Part shown: piece after piece, positions 17,825 through 25,505 of the stretch
Layout: each line of letters begins with the position of its first letter
How positions within the stretch are numbered: the stretch's first letter is position 1
From: Kaistella sp.
Lineage (GTDB): Bacteria; Bacteroidota; Bacteroidia; Flavobacteriales; Weeksellaceae
Assembly: GCA_019459085.1 (NCBI GenBank)
Contig: JAIBEW010000019.1
Location: 1 to 64,000, forward strand
Length of the DNA stretch: 64,000 nucleotides
Reading direction: 5' to 3'
The notes under the pieces: generated by a model
Seen by the model: the letters and a program-made list of their open reading frames with translations, nothing else
What the model was told of the DNA's origin: nothing
The model's database searches: none
Position numbers and translations under genes: made by a program

Positions 17825-18236
17825 CAAAGATTTACAGATTAGGGAAACCCTAAGGGTGCGTTTCAACGAAACAGATCCGTTGGGAATTGTATGGCACGGC
17901 CATTATATCGCCTATTTTGAAGAAGGGCGCGAAGCTTTCGGACGAAAATGGGGTCTTTCTTACCTTGATGTTCAAAAGCAGGGCTTCGCAACGCCGATTG
18001 TGAAAAGCATGTGCGAACATTTCCTGCCACTGAAATACGGCGATACGTTTACGATTGAGACGACATTCATTCCCTCAGACTCTGCAAAACTGATTTTCAG
18101 ATACCGTCTTTTTAACGAAGCGCAGCAACTCGTCTGCAGCGGCGAAACCGTTCAGGTTTTTCTGGATGCCGACGGCAATCTTTCTCTCTATAATCCGCCT
18201 TTCTTTCAGGAATGGAAAAACAAAATGGGCTTATGA
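17799..18236 (+). CDS. 4HBT-type acyl-ACP/CoA thioesterase
   Basis: A 145-aa hotdog thioesterase. The core RFNETDPLGIVWHGHYIAYFEEGREAF (about residues 21-47) contains the conserved Asp26 of the D-x-x-G-x-V-x-H-x-x-Y pattern of the YbgC/4HBT group. It would release or edit acyl chains during polyene or dialkylresorcinol assembly, a common companion in aryl polyene clusters. Its start lies inside the permease gene and its stop overlaps the next start as ATGA, so it is firmly part of the operon. A second 4HBT protein at 1800-2270 is unrelated in context. Confidence 0.88.
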   Translation: MKTENMLPDKDLQIRETLRVRFNETDPLGIVWHGHYIAYFEEGREAFGRKWGLSYLDVQKQGFATPIVKSMCEHFLPLKYGDTFTIETTFIPSDSAKLIFRYRLFNEAQQLVCSGETVQVFLDADGNLSLYNPPFFQEWKNKMGL

Positions 18237-19372
18237 AACCCGCTCCTGCCTATATCACCGGTTACAATATCGTGACGCCTTTAGGTTTCGATGTGGAATC
18301 GAATTTCAATGCTTTATTGAAAGGCGAATCCGGTATTAAATCCCATCCTTTTTTTGGCAGACGGGAAACTTTCTACGCGTCGGTCATCAATCATGCTTTG
18401 CTGAATGAAAGATTTGAAGCACGATTCGGGAAAGAGGATTTTACACGGCTGGAGAAAATGCTTCTTCTCGCATTAAAACCTTTGATGGAGGAACAGAAAG
18501 TCTCCCAGGACACTTTACTCATCCTTTCCACCACGAAAGGAAATATTACCGCTTTAAAAAATCAGAAAACGCCGCCTGAAAGCGCTTATCTTTCGCAACT
18601 TGCTCAAAAAATCGCTGATTTTTACGGCTTCAGAACAAAACCCATTGTGGTTTCTAATGCATGTGTTTCCGGAGTGTTGGCGGTATCGGTGGCCAAGAAC
18701 CTGCTGAAAGCCGGTCTGGCAAAAGATGCTTTCGTGATTGCAGGAGATGAGGTTTCGGAATTCGTGATTTCAGGATTCAACTCGTTCCAGGCCATGAGCA
18801 GTGAACCCTGCAAACCTTACGACGCCAACCGTACCGGAATTTCCCTTGGCGAAGCCGCAGCTGCGGTGTATATGACCACAGAACTTTCAGGAAAAGAAAA
18901 TTTTAAATTCGAAATTGCCGGCGACGCGGCGGTGAATGACGCGAACCATATTTCGGGACCTTCACGGACCGGTGAAGGACTTTTCAAAAGTGTAAAAAAG
19001 GCGTTGGAAGAAGCTGAACTAAATCCGGAAGATCTCAGTTTTATCTCCGCGCACGGCACCGCTACACCGTACAACGACGAAATGGAAGCCATTGCATTTT
19101 CAAGAATGAATCTGCAGCGAGTTCCGCTCAACAGCATGAAAGGCTATTACGGGCACTGCCTCGGCGCGTCGGGACTGCTCGAAACGGCGATTTCTATGGA
19201 ATGTGCGCTTCGGGGGATGCTGCTTCCTTCCAAAAACTTTGAAACATCGGGCGTTTCAGAGGCTATCAACATCATCAGAGAAAATACACCTGCCGAAATC
19301 AGTACCATCCTGAAAACTGCCTCCGGATTCGGGGGCTGCAACGCCGCTTTGGTTTTAAAATTCAGCACATGA
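18233..19372 (+). CDS. Beta-ketoacyl-ACP synthase (KAS I/II type)
   Basis: A 379-aa condensing enzyme that extends the polyene or fatty chain. Catalytic residues are complete: Cys144 in [10 protein letters not shown], His274 in [11 protein letters not shown] and His308 in [11 protein letters not shown]. The active-site context NACVSG differs from the usual TACSSS. I set the start at the ATG at 18233, which overlaps the thioesterase stop (ATGA). An in-frame ATG at 18212 would add seven residues. It overlaps the following 180-aa gene by four bases. It is one of three KAS I/II-like proteins in the operon, along with the ketosynthase at 23166 and the Cys-less subunit at 24362. Confidence 0.9.
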   Translation: MKPAPAYITGYNIVTPLGFDVESNFNALLKGESGIKSHPFFGRRETFYASVINHALLNERFEARFGKEDFTRLEKMLLLALKPLMEEQKVSQDTLLILSTTKGNITALKNQKTPPESAYLSQLAQKIADFYGFRTKPIVVSNACVSGVLAVSVAKNLLKAGLAKDAFVIAGDEVSEFVISGFNSFQAMSSEPCKPYDANRTGISLGEAAAAVYMTTELSGKENFKFEIAGDAAVNDANHISGPSRTGEGLFKSVKKALEEAELNPEDLSFISAHGTATPYNDEMEAIAFSRMNLQRVPLNSMKGYYGHCLGASGLLETAISMECALRGMLLPSKNFETSGVSEAINIIRENTPAEISTILKTASGFGGCNAALVLKFST

Positions 19373-19911
19373 AGAAGACGAAAACCTGCAGCATCGAAAA
19401 TTCGCGCATCACCAAAGACGGAGTTCTGCTGTTTGAAGAGCCTTCCGGCGACTTTCATGCTTTTGCGAAAGCTGCCTATCAGTATTTTGACCTGAATTAT
19501 CCCAAATTCCATAAAATGGATGCGCTGAGCAAACTGGCGCTCCTTGCCTCGGAAGTAATACTTAAAGATGAAACCTCGAAAGACATCGCCCTCGTTTTTG
19601 CGAACCGCTCCTCAAGTCTGGATACCGACCTGAAATACGAAGAAAGCATCAGCTCGTCGGAAAGTTTCTTCCCAAGTCCGGCGGTTTTTGTCTATACCCT
19701 GCCGAATATCTGCATGGGTGAGGTTGCGATCCGTCATGGTCTGCAGACCGAAAACGCGTTTTTCGTCCTTGATGAATTCAATGAAGATTTCCTGAACCGC
19801 TACAGCGAACAGCTTCTTCTTTCCGGCAAGGCCGAAAAAGTCCTCTGCGGCTGGACTGAACTTTTGGGAGAGGAATATAGGGCGGAGTTGTGGATGGTGG
19901 AGAATGATTAA
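19369..19911 (+). CDS. Half-length ketosynthase-like protein (180 aa)
   Basis: A short protein that resembles only the N-terminal half of a beta-ketoacyl synthase: [17 protein letters not shown], then [15 protein letters not shown], then [24 protein letters not shown], the stretch around the nucleophile site. There is no HGT or GH active-site block. Proteins of this kind occur in aryl polyene/flexirubin clusters and are often annotated 3-oxoacyl-ACP synthase. Its role may be as a non-catalytic partner of the neighbouring ketosynthase, whose stop it overlaps. The stop at 19911 is followed directly by the foreign-looking insert, so a truncated ancestor cannot be excluded, but the ending [15 protein letters not shown] looks natural. 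Confidence 0.72.
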   Translation: MKKTKTCSIENSRITKDGVLLFEEPSGDFHAFAKAAYQYFDLNYPKFHKMDALSKLALLASEVILKDETSKDIALVFANRSSSLDTDLKYEESISSSESFFPSPAVFVYTLPNICMGEVAIRHGLQTENAFFVLDEFNEDFLNRYSEQLLLSGKAEKVLCGWTELLGEEYRAELWMVEND

Positions 19912-19926
19912 GATATCCCATTTAAC

Positions 19927-20107
19927 TTACCTGTAAAGCGTGAGTTCCAGAAAATTATTCGTTTTCTTGAGTCTTTCCCGAAGCTGCTGCTCGCGGCTTC
20001 TGATGAGCTCGGCCTGAGATAACTGCTTCCCGTTGGCATCGGCAACGCTTATTACTACAGCATCTGAACCGGAAAATATCTAACGGAGCTTCTTCGCAGG
20101 AATCTTT
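19927..20107 (-). pseudogene. Decayed duplicate of the 3' end of a GLPGLI gene
   Basis: About 180 bases nearly identical to 21277-21456, the 3' end of the intact GLPGLI gene 1.35 kb away in the same orientation. Relative to that copy it carries several substitutions, one of which turns a Gln codon into an in-frame TAG at about 20090-20092, and a one-base insertion near 20101 that shifts the frame. Similarity stops abruptly at about 20107. The upstream part of the gene is missing, and bases 20108-20172 match nothing I recognise. It is a non-coding remnant of a tandem duplication or of a gene broken by later insertion. Confidence 0.85.
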
Positions 20108-20172
20108 TTGTAGCGTCGTGAAACCAATTATCTGAAAACGTATTGCTACGATTACCAATGTTAAAGGGAAAT

Positions 20173-21018
20173 TTATTTTTTTATTATTTTTTTAGAAAAA
20201 ACTTTATTTTCCAGATATAATTTTACTAAATAATTTCCTGGAATCAGACCAGATAAATCTACTTCATTGGATTTTGGCGTTGAAGTTAATATTAACTTAC
20301 CGCTTAAATCAAATATCTCTACCTTATCAATGTTTTTATTGCTTAATACCAATTTGTCAGTCACAGGATTTGAGAAAATTATAAAATCATCGTATGGAGT
20401 TTCATTAGTTGACAGGGATGAACAGGTTGAATTAATAGAAATTATAGCATCTTTATCGGTAAACCCATTTATATTTTCCCAGGAATTTGTTGCTGCGTTA
20501 AAATATTTGATAGGAGTTCCATCAATCATCAATCCACTAGACACCCGCATTTGTTTATAATTGCTAATAAAAATCGTCCAATCAGGTATTGTGAATTTAA
20601 AACCTAACCAAATTTTTTTGGGAGAATTTGTTGAAGATATTGACGGAGTGGTTTGTAACGGTATGTTAATAGTGCGCCGCTCGGTCGTATTGGTTGAATA
20701 TACGTGGGAGGATGTTACCGATATGTTAAAAGAGTTAACTAACACACCAGGTTGTCCATTATTATCTTCGTAAATGTACACTACAGCTTGAGTTATCGGC
20801 CCATGACTTCTAAAAATTATATCAAGCACAGCATTCTGCATATTTAATACTGTATTTGCCGGAATAGTAAAATCAAGTGCAAAAATATTGGGATCTTTGT
20901 CTGCTCCGGTGCTATTATTCTCTATAGGTGTATTTATATAGCTACACGAACTGTTCTGACAATAACTAAAAACAAAAAGAAATGCGCATAGCAAAGTAAT
21001 TATTTTTTTCATTTTCAA
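20173..21018 (-). CDS. Secreted protein with type IX (T9SS type A) sorting domain
   Basis: A 281-aa protein with an N-terminal signal peptide (MKMKKIITLLCAFLFVFSYC) and a typical T9SS type A C-terminal domain (about 205-281: FSNPVTDKLVLSNKN, VEIFDLSGKLI, GNYLVKLY, KKIIKK). Such domains send proteins through the type IX system to the cell surface, where they are cleaved and attached or released. The central region (about 30-190) is beta-rich and I do not recognise its function. The gene is markedly more A/T-rich than its neighbours and lies on the opposite strand inside the pigment operon, both of which fit later acquisition. Confidence 0.88.
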   Translation of the reverse strand: MKMKKIITLLCAFLFVFSYCQNSSCSYINTPIENNSTGADKDPNIFALDFTIPANTVLNMQNAVLDIIFRSHGPITQAVVYIYEDNNGQPGVLVNSFNISVTSSHVYSTNTTERRTINIPLQTTPSISSTNSPKKIWLGFKFTIPDWTIFISNYKQMRVSSGLMIDGTPIKYFNAATNSWENINGFTDKDAIISINSTCSSLSTNETPYDDFIIFSNPVTDKLVLSNKNIDKVEIFDLSGKLILTSTPKSNEVDLSGLIPGNYLVKLYLENKVFSKKIIKK

Positions 21019-21061
21019 TAAAATTTTTTGACTAAACTAAATTAATCAAAAAAGTGGAAAG

Positions 21062-21069
21062 CAAAATTA
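21062..21069 (-). promoter_or_regulatory. Promoter -7 element for the T9SS cargo gene
   Basis: TAATTTTG on the minus strand, 43 bases upstream of the ATG at 21018. I found no -33 match. Confidence 0.4.
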
Positions 21070-21276
21070 ATAGTGAATAAAAAATAAAAAAATAATTTTT
21101 CGTCGTCTTCGCCAATAGTTTGATATGCAGCCTAATGTGATTGAGGAGAAGTTGAGCAGCGGGGTCAGAAACTTTTTTAATCCTTAAAATGAAAACCTGT
21201 CATTTTTTCCACAGGAGTACGACAGTTGGCTTAAACATAACTTAATCAAGTCTATCTCTCCATTTTGGGTAATGTT

Positions 21277-22137
21277 TTACCTGTAAAGCGTGAGTTCCAG
21301 AAAATTATTCGTTTTCTTGAGTCTTTCCCGAAGCTGCTGCTCCCGGCTTCTGATGAGCTCGGCCTGAGAAAGCTGCTTCCCGTTGGCATCGGTAACGCTT
21401 ATTACTACAGCATCTGAACCGGAAAACATCTGACGGAGCTTCTTCGCAGGATCTTTCAGATATTCTTGCCAAAGCTGGCGGAACTTCTCTTCGGTAATCG
21501 GAATTCCCTTTTCCTGGTCTTCGTTTTCGGATGCTGCGGCCGTACTGCGTTTACTGCTGCCTGCAAAGCGAAAGACATGATCGCCTTTTTCATCCTCTAC
21601 CTCCAGAATCAGACCCGGAAGGCCGGAAAACTTGTAAGGTCCATCCTGGATTTGGATTTCATCGGTAAACCAGCCGGTCCATTTTCTGCCGCCAAGTTCC
21701 GCGGTGGCCTTTTGAGCTTTGAATCCTCCAATATTTTTGGTGTCGGGCCAGATCTTCCACTGCATTTTACGCTGTTCGGCAATCGTGAACGGTTCACCTC
21801 CCACCGAAGTGTGCAGTGTGGTTTCGAAACCGGGATATTTCTTGGTAACCCTGGATCCGATTCTGGAAGTGTTCTTCATTTTGGAAAGGTCGATATGCGT
21901 AGACATCGAAGCGGCTGACTTTTCTACTTCAGCTGCGACCAGTGAATCGTACACGAATTTCTGGTAACTGTAGAAATGGGAACCCTCTTTGCTGATATCA
22001 AGCACCATCATTTCCTTTTCAGCATTGCTGCGTTCGGTAGAATCCAACTTGAACGTATATTCGTACAGGATCCTTTGGTTCTGGGAGAAGGACATCACTG
22101 AAAATAGCGTGAGCAGGAGTAAAAGGGAGGTTTTCAT
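21277..22137 (-). CDS. GLPGLI-family secreted protein
   Basis: A 286-aa protein with a signal peptide (MKTSLLLLLTLFSVMSFSQ) and the family hallmark FSGLPGLILEVEDEKGDHVF at about 170-189. An earlier block, FTIAEQRKMQWKIWPDTKNIGGFKAQKA, is shared with the other GLPGLI protein at 29656. The function of this Bacteroidota family is unknown. Members are periplasmic or surface proteins. A decayed copy of its 3' end lies at 19927-20107, on the other side of the T9SS cargo gene. No promoter consensus is obvious upstream. Confidence 0.88.
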   Translation of the reverse strand: MKTSLLLLLTLFSVMSFSQNQRILYEYTFKLDSTERSNAEKEMMVLDISKEGSHFYSYQKFVYDSLVAAEVEKSAASMSTHIDLSKMKNTSRIGSRVTKKYPGFETTLHTSVGGEPFTIAEQRKMQWKIWPDTKNIGGFKAQKATAELGGRKWTGWFTDEIQIQDGPYKFSGLPGLILEVEDEKGDHVFRFAGSSKRSTAAASENEDQEKGIPITEEKFRQLWQEYLKDPAKKLRQMFSGSDAVVISVTDANGKQLSQAELIRSREQQLRERLKKTNNFLELTLYR

Positions 22138-22256
22138 ATTCAGTTTTTTATTATTCAGTTAAAATACCGCGAATGACACATTAAAGGATTTCTGGATATG
22201 CAATATTCTTTAAGGGTTTACATTCGCACCAGTCTTATCGCCAATAATTCCACCGT

Positions 22257-22463
22257 CTAATAACTGGCTGAGTATTGATGAAGTCTCTTCCCATTACTAT
22301 TTATTATTTCAGCAGCAGTGGGTGGATCTCCGCTTAATTTAAGTTTTGAAGCAAATGAATCGAATGTGTCTGTGTTCAGTTTTACGTCAGCTTGGTCAGC
22401 GGCATTCTCAAGAGTACAGGAAATAAAAAGCACTCCAAGAAGAATCAAGATTATTTTTTTCAT
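22257..22463 (-). CDS. Small lipoprotein (68 aa)
   Basis: A short open frame with a convincing lipoprotein signal: MKKIILILLGVLFISC, with the lipobox LFIS-Cys16, then a polar 52-residue mature part without recognised motifs. It is probably a real but unclassified lipoprotein. It lies 119 bases upstream of the GLPGLI gene on the same strand and may be co-transcribed. It belongs to the minus-strand block that interrupts the plus-strand pigment operon. Confidence 0.62.
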   Translation of the reverse strand: MKKIILILLGVLFISCTLENAADQADVKLNTDTFDSFASKLKLSGDPPTAAEIINSNGKRLHQYSASY

Positions 22464-22838
22464 GGGATAAGCATTTAGTGGTTAGAACCTTGTGGCTTTC
22501 ACAAGCTAAAGTTAGCAAATAATATGATGTGCCAGAATGATTACTTTAATTTGCACTGTTTTCATCAAGACGGTCCCTTACCTATTAATATTCTCTGAAA
22601 AAAGAAGGTTTCTTTGTGCCACAATGTCCTGACCTTCAGTGTTCAAACACCTCGCAAAAGTATAGTTTGAGTATAGCTTCCTTATAGGATCCATATAGGA
22701 TCTCCGAATCCAGAACATATTTATATTTAAGTCAAAATGTCATAAACCGATGCTTCAGACTTTACTTTTTTAACGGAGCGTAGACGAAGGGGAGACGGCA
22801 ACGAAACGAAGGAACTCACCCCCCAAAACCTGCGTCAT
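22464..22838. other. Gene-free stretch before the acyl carrier protein
   Basis: About 375 bases between the small lipoprotein and the promoter at 22839. No coding frame fits either strand. A TACTTTTG match on the minus strand (22655-22662) could be a promoter for the lipoprotein. Around 22663-22700 there are short near-repeats of the form TATAG and TATAGGATC. Nothing else is recognisable. Confidence 0.5.
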
Positions 22839-22872
22839 TTTGTCAGCGATTGGCAAAGCTTTTGTATATTTG
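22839..22872 (+). promoter_or_regulatory. Second promoter in the pigment operon, before the ACP gene
   Basis: TTTG at 22839-22842, 22 bases, then TATATTTG at 22865-22872, a full Bacteroidota promoter match 32 bases before the ACP start. It lets the ACP and the two following ketosynthase genes be transcribed despite the minus-strand block upstream. Confidence 0.65.
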
Positions 22873-22904
22873 CTCTCCTTTAAACGATAAAAATACATAC
22901 GATA

Positions 22905-23162
22905 ATGGACAGTCTGAAAGAAGAATTGAAACATAAAATCATCGAAGTACTGAATCTGGAAGACGTATCTCCGGAAAGCGTCAACACCTCAGATCCGCTG
23001 TTTGGCGGCGGTCTTGGCCTCGATTCCATCGACGCGCTTGAACTCATCGTCCTGCTTGACAAGGAATACGGCATCAAACTTGCCGATCCTAAAAAAGGCA
23101 AGGAAATCTTTGAATCCATCGATACAATGGCTGCCTACATCGAAGCTAACCGAACAAAATAA
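22905..23162 (+). CDS. Acyl carrier protein of the pigment pathway
   Basis: An 85-aa acyl carrier protein. The phosphopantetheine attachment site is Ser41 in GLGLDSIDALELIVLLD. The rest is the usual four-helix acidic fold. It carries the growing chain for the neighbouring ketosynthases and may correspond to DarC or to an aryl polyene ACP. It is the first gene of a second transcription unit within the cluster and lies 3 bases before the next ketosynthase. Confidence 0.93.
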   Translation: MDSLKEELKHKIIEVLNLEDVSPESVNTSDPLFGGGLGLDSIDALELIVLLDKEYGIKLADPKKGKEIFESIDTMAAYIEANRTK

Positions 23163-23165
23163 TTC

Positions 23166-24365
23166 ATGAATCAGAAAGTGGCCGTCACGGGAATGGGCGT
23201 GATATCTTCCATCGGACTCAATACAGAGGAGAATTACCGGTCTCTGCTTTCGGGCAGGCACGGCATTTCCGATATCGACCTGCTGGAAACCCGCCACAAA
23301 GGGGAAATTAAAGTCGGGGAAATTAAAGTCACCAACGAAGAGTTCAGTCAAAAACTCGGCATTCCCGCTGATAATAATTACACCCGCACCACTTTCCTGG
23401 CGATTACCGCTGTGAAGGAGGCTTTGGCCAGTGCCGGAATTACGGACCTCAATGAAGTCCCGACCGGACTTATTTCTTCCACAAGTGTAGGCGGAATGGA
23501 CATGACTGAAAAGTTCTTTTTCGATTACGAAAATCATCCCGACAAGCAGAAATACATTTCTTCGCACGACGCAGGTTACTCCACGATGTGCATTGCAGAT
23601 TATTTCGGACTGAAAGGCATGGTTTCCACGGTCAGTACCGCCTGTTCCTCGGCAGCAAACGCGATTATGATGGGCGCGAAACTCATCCAGAGCGGAACGC
23701 TGGACCGCGTGATTGTCGGCGGCGCCGATTCGCTCTCGAAGTTTACGCTCAATGGTTTCAAAACCCTCATGATCCTCACCGACGGATACAATACGCCATT
23801 CGATAATGACCGAAAAGGTCTGAACCTCGGCGAAGCAGCCGGCTTCCTCGTGCTGGAATCGGAACAATCGGTGCAGAAAAGCGGCAAAAAAGTCCTCGGT
23901 TACCTCTCAGGATTCGGAAATGCCAACGATGCGCACCATCAGACGGCCTCTTCAGAAAACGGACAAGGCGCATTTCTCGCCATGGAAAAGGCTTTGAAGA
24001 AATCAGGTCTCGATAAAAAAGACATCGATTATATCAACGTTCACGGCACTGCGACTCCGAACAACGACCTTTCGGAAGGAAAGGCTATGATCAGGATCTT
24101 TGGAGAAGACAGCGTACCCGATTTCAGCTCCACAAAAGCATTCACGGGTCACACGCTTGCAGCCGCAGCCGGAATTGAAGCGGTATATTCGCTTCTCGCG
24201 CTTCAGCATAATGTGATTTTCCCGAATCTTAATTTTAAGACTAAAATGGAGGAATTCAACCTGATTCCTGCGACCGTTCTCACCGAAAAGAAGATCAACC
24301 ACGTCCTTTCCAATTCGTTTGGGTTCGGAGGCAACTGTTCCACCTTAATATTTTCGAAATCATGA
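23166..24365 (+). CDS. Beta-ketoacyl-ACP synthase (KAS II type)
   Basis: A 399-aa chain-elongating ketosynthase with an intact active site: Cys160 in VSTACSSAANAI, His293 in NVHGTATPNND and His329 in AFTGHTLAAAAG. It starts MNQKVAVTGMGVISSIG, typical of FabF. Its stop overlaps the next start (ATGA). It is paired with a Cys-less ketosynthase-like protein immediately downstream, which together look like a KS-alpha/KS-beta (chain-length factor) pair as found in aryl polyene systems. It likely extends the polyene acyl chain on the adjacent ACP. Confidence 0.93.
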   Translation: MNQKVAVTGMGVISSIGLNTEENYRSLLSGRHGISDIDLLETRHKGEIKVGEIKVTNEEFSQKLGIPADNNYTRTTFLAITAVKEALASAGITDLNEVPTGLISSTSVGGMDMTEKFFFDYENHPDKQKYISSHDAGYSTMCIADYFGLKGMVSTVSTACSSAANAIMMGAKLIQSGTLDRVIVGGADSLSKFTLNGFKTLMILTDGYNTPFDNDRKGLNLGEAAGFLVLESEQSVQKSGKKVLGYLSGFGNANDAHHQTASSENGQGAFLAMEKALKKSGLDKKDIDYINVHGTATPNNDLSEGKAMIRIFGEDSVPDFSSTKAFTGHTLAAAAGIEAVYSLLALQHNVIFPNLNFKTKMEEFNLIPATVLTEKKINHVLSNSFGFGGNCSTLIFSKS

Positions 24366-25423
24366 GACCCGTTTACATCAACAGTGCTTCATGCATCTCG
24401 TCTCAAAACACGCTTCGTGATTCCTTTTTTGAGGAACTTACAGCCAATGGCGAAGAGGATTTTATTCCGGCGGTAGAACCGGCTTATAAGGAATTTATTC
24501 CTGGAGGTCAGCTCAGAAGAATGTCGACGGTCGTGAAGATGAGTTCAGTGGTTGCGAAGAAAGCCCTTGCCGAAGCGCATATTGAAAATCCGGATGCGAT
24601 TATTGTCGGTACAGGAATGGGCTGCACGGAAGATTCGGAGAAATTCCTCAAGAATGTAGTACAGAACAACGAAGAATTTCTGACGCCGACGCATTTTATA
24701 CAAAGTACACACAATACCGTTGCGGGACAGATCGCTTTGACGATACAGTGTCACGCCTATAATTTTACTTACGTCAACACTTCTTCTTCTCTGGAATTTT
24801 CTCTGCTTGATGCGAAACTGCAGCTCGAACATGAAGACGCAGAAAATATCCTCGTCGGCGTAGCTGATGAAGCCGCAGAAAGAACGCTGGATCTCTTCAG
24901 GATGAACGGCGTGATTAAAAAAGAGAAACATCTGCCGCTTGATTATCTTCACTCCGAATCCGATGGGGTGATCTGGGGCGAAGGTGCTTCGTTCTTTGTT
25001 TTAAGTGCAGAGCAAACTGACAATTCCTATTCCCGTCTAAAAGATATTAAAATCCAGAACACCGTTGAATTGACGGAAGTACAGGATTTTATCACCGGTT
25101 TTCTCACAAAGAACGGACTTCAGCATAATGATATCGATGCGGTAGTCCTCGGATTCAGCGGAGATAAGGAATCGGACCGTTATTATCACGAAATTCTGCC
25201 TCAGTTTGCCGATGCGGCGCAACTGTACTTCAAACATCTCAGCGGGGAATTCAATACCTCGAGCGGATTTTCCTTTTTTATGGCGAACCATATCCTCAAA
25301 AATCAGCAGATTCCGGAGGTGATGAAAATCAACAACGTTGAAAAGAAAAGAATCGCCAATATTCTTATCTATAATCAGTTTTTAGGGAAAGACCACAGTC
25401 TGGTTCTGCTTCAGAAGGTGTAA
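24362..25423 (+). CDS. Ketosynthase-like subunit without active-site Cys (chain-length-factor-like)
   Basis: A 353-aa protein with the thiolase/KAS fold, but the nucleophile region reads YVNTSSSLEFSLLDA (Thr140-Ser141-Ser142-Ser143), so the catalytic Cys is replaced. The HGT block is also missing (LGFSGDKESD occupies that place). Such subunits pair with an active ketosynthase and set chain length. It overlaps the upstream KAS II gene by four bases. It is the last gene of the operon, ending 20 bases before a strong bidirectional terminator. Confidence 0.85.
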   Translation: MRPVYINSASCISSQNTLRDSFFEELTANGEEDFIPAVEPAYKEFIPGGQLRRMSTVVKMSSVVAKKALAEAHIENPDAIIVGTGMGCTEDSEKFLKNVVQNNEEFLTPTHFIQSTHNTVAGQIALTIQCHAYNFTYVNTSSSLEFSLLDAKLQLEHEDAENILVGVADEAAERTLDLFRMNGVIKKEKHLPLDYLHSESDGVIWGEGASFFVLSAEQTDNSYSRLKDIKIQNTVELTEVQDFITGFLTKNGLQHNDIDAVVLGFSGDKESDRYYHEILPQFADAAQLYFKHLSGEFNTSSGFSFFMANHILKNQQIPEVMKINNVEKKRIANILIYNQFLGKDHSLVLLQKV

Positions 25424-25443
25424 GAAATCAGCATTCCACATAA

Positions 25444-25476
25444 AAAAAGCGTCGGTAAAATATACCGACGCTTTTT
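25444..25476. terminator. Bidirectional terminator between pigment operon and suf operon
   Basis: A perfect 14-bp stem (25444-25457 with 25463-25476) around a 5-base loop, A-rich on the left arm and T-rich on the right, so it works in both directions. It lies between the converging ends of the last ketosynthase-like gene (25423) and sufD (25506). Confidence 0.88.
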
Positions 25477-25505
25477 GTTGTATCATTTCTTCAGATGGAA
25501 ATGTT

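Noticed and set aside
20173-21018. The A/T-rich T9SS gene as a transposon or insertion sequence
   Set aside because: It encodes a sorting-domain protein, not a transposase, and I see no terminal inverted repeats or target duplications around it.
22663-22700. Short TATAG/TATAGGATC near-repeats as a CRISPR-like or operator array
   Set aside because: The units are few, short and irregular, with no spacer regularity.
22989-23867. Minus-strand open frame of 292 codons opposite the ACP and ketosynthase genes
   Set aside because: It lies opposite clearly conserved ACP and ketosynthase sequence and has no motif of its own.
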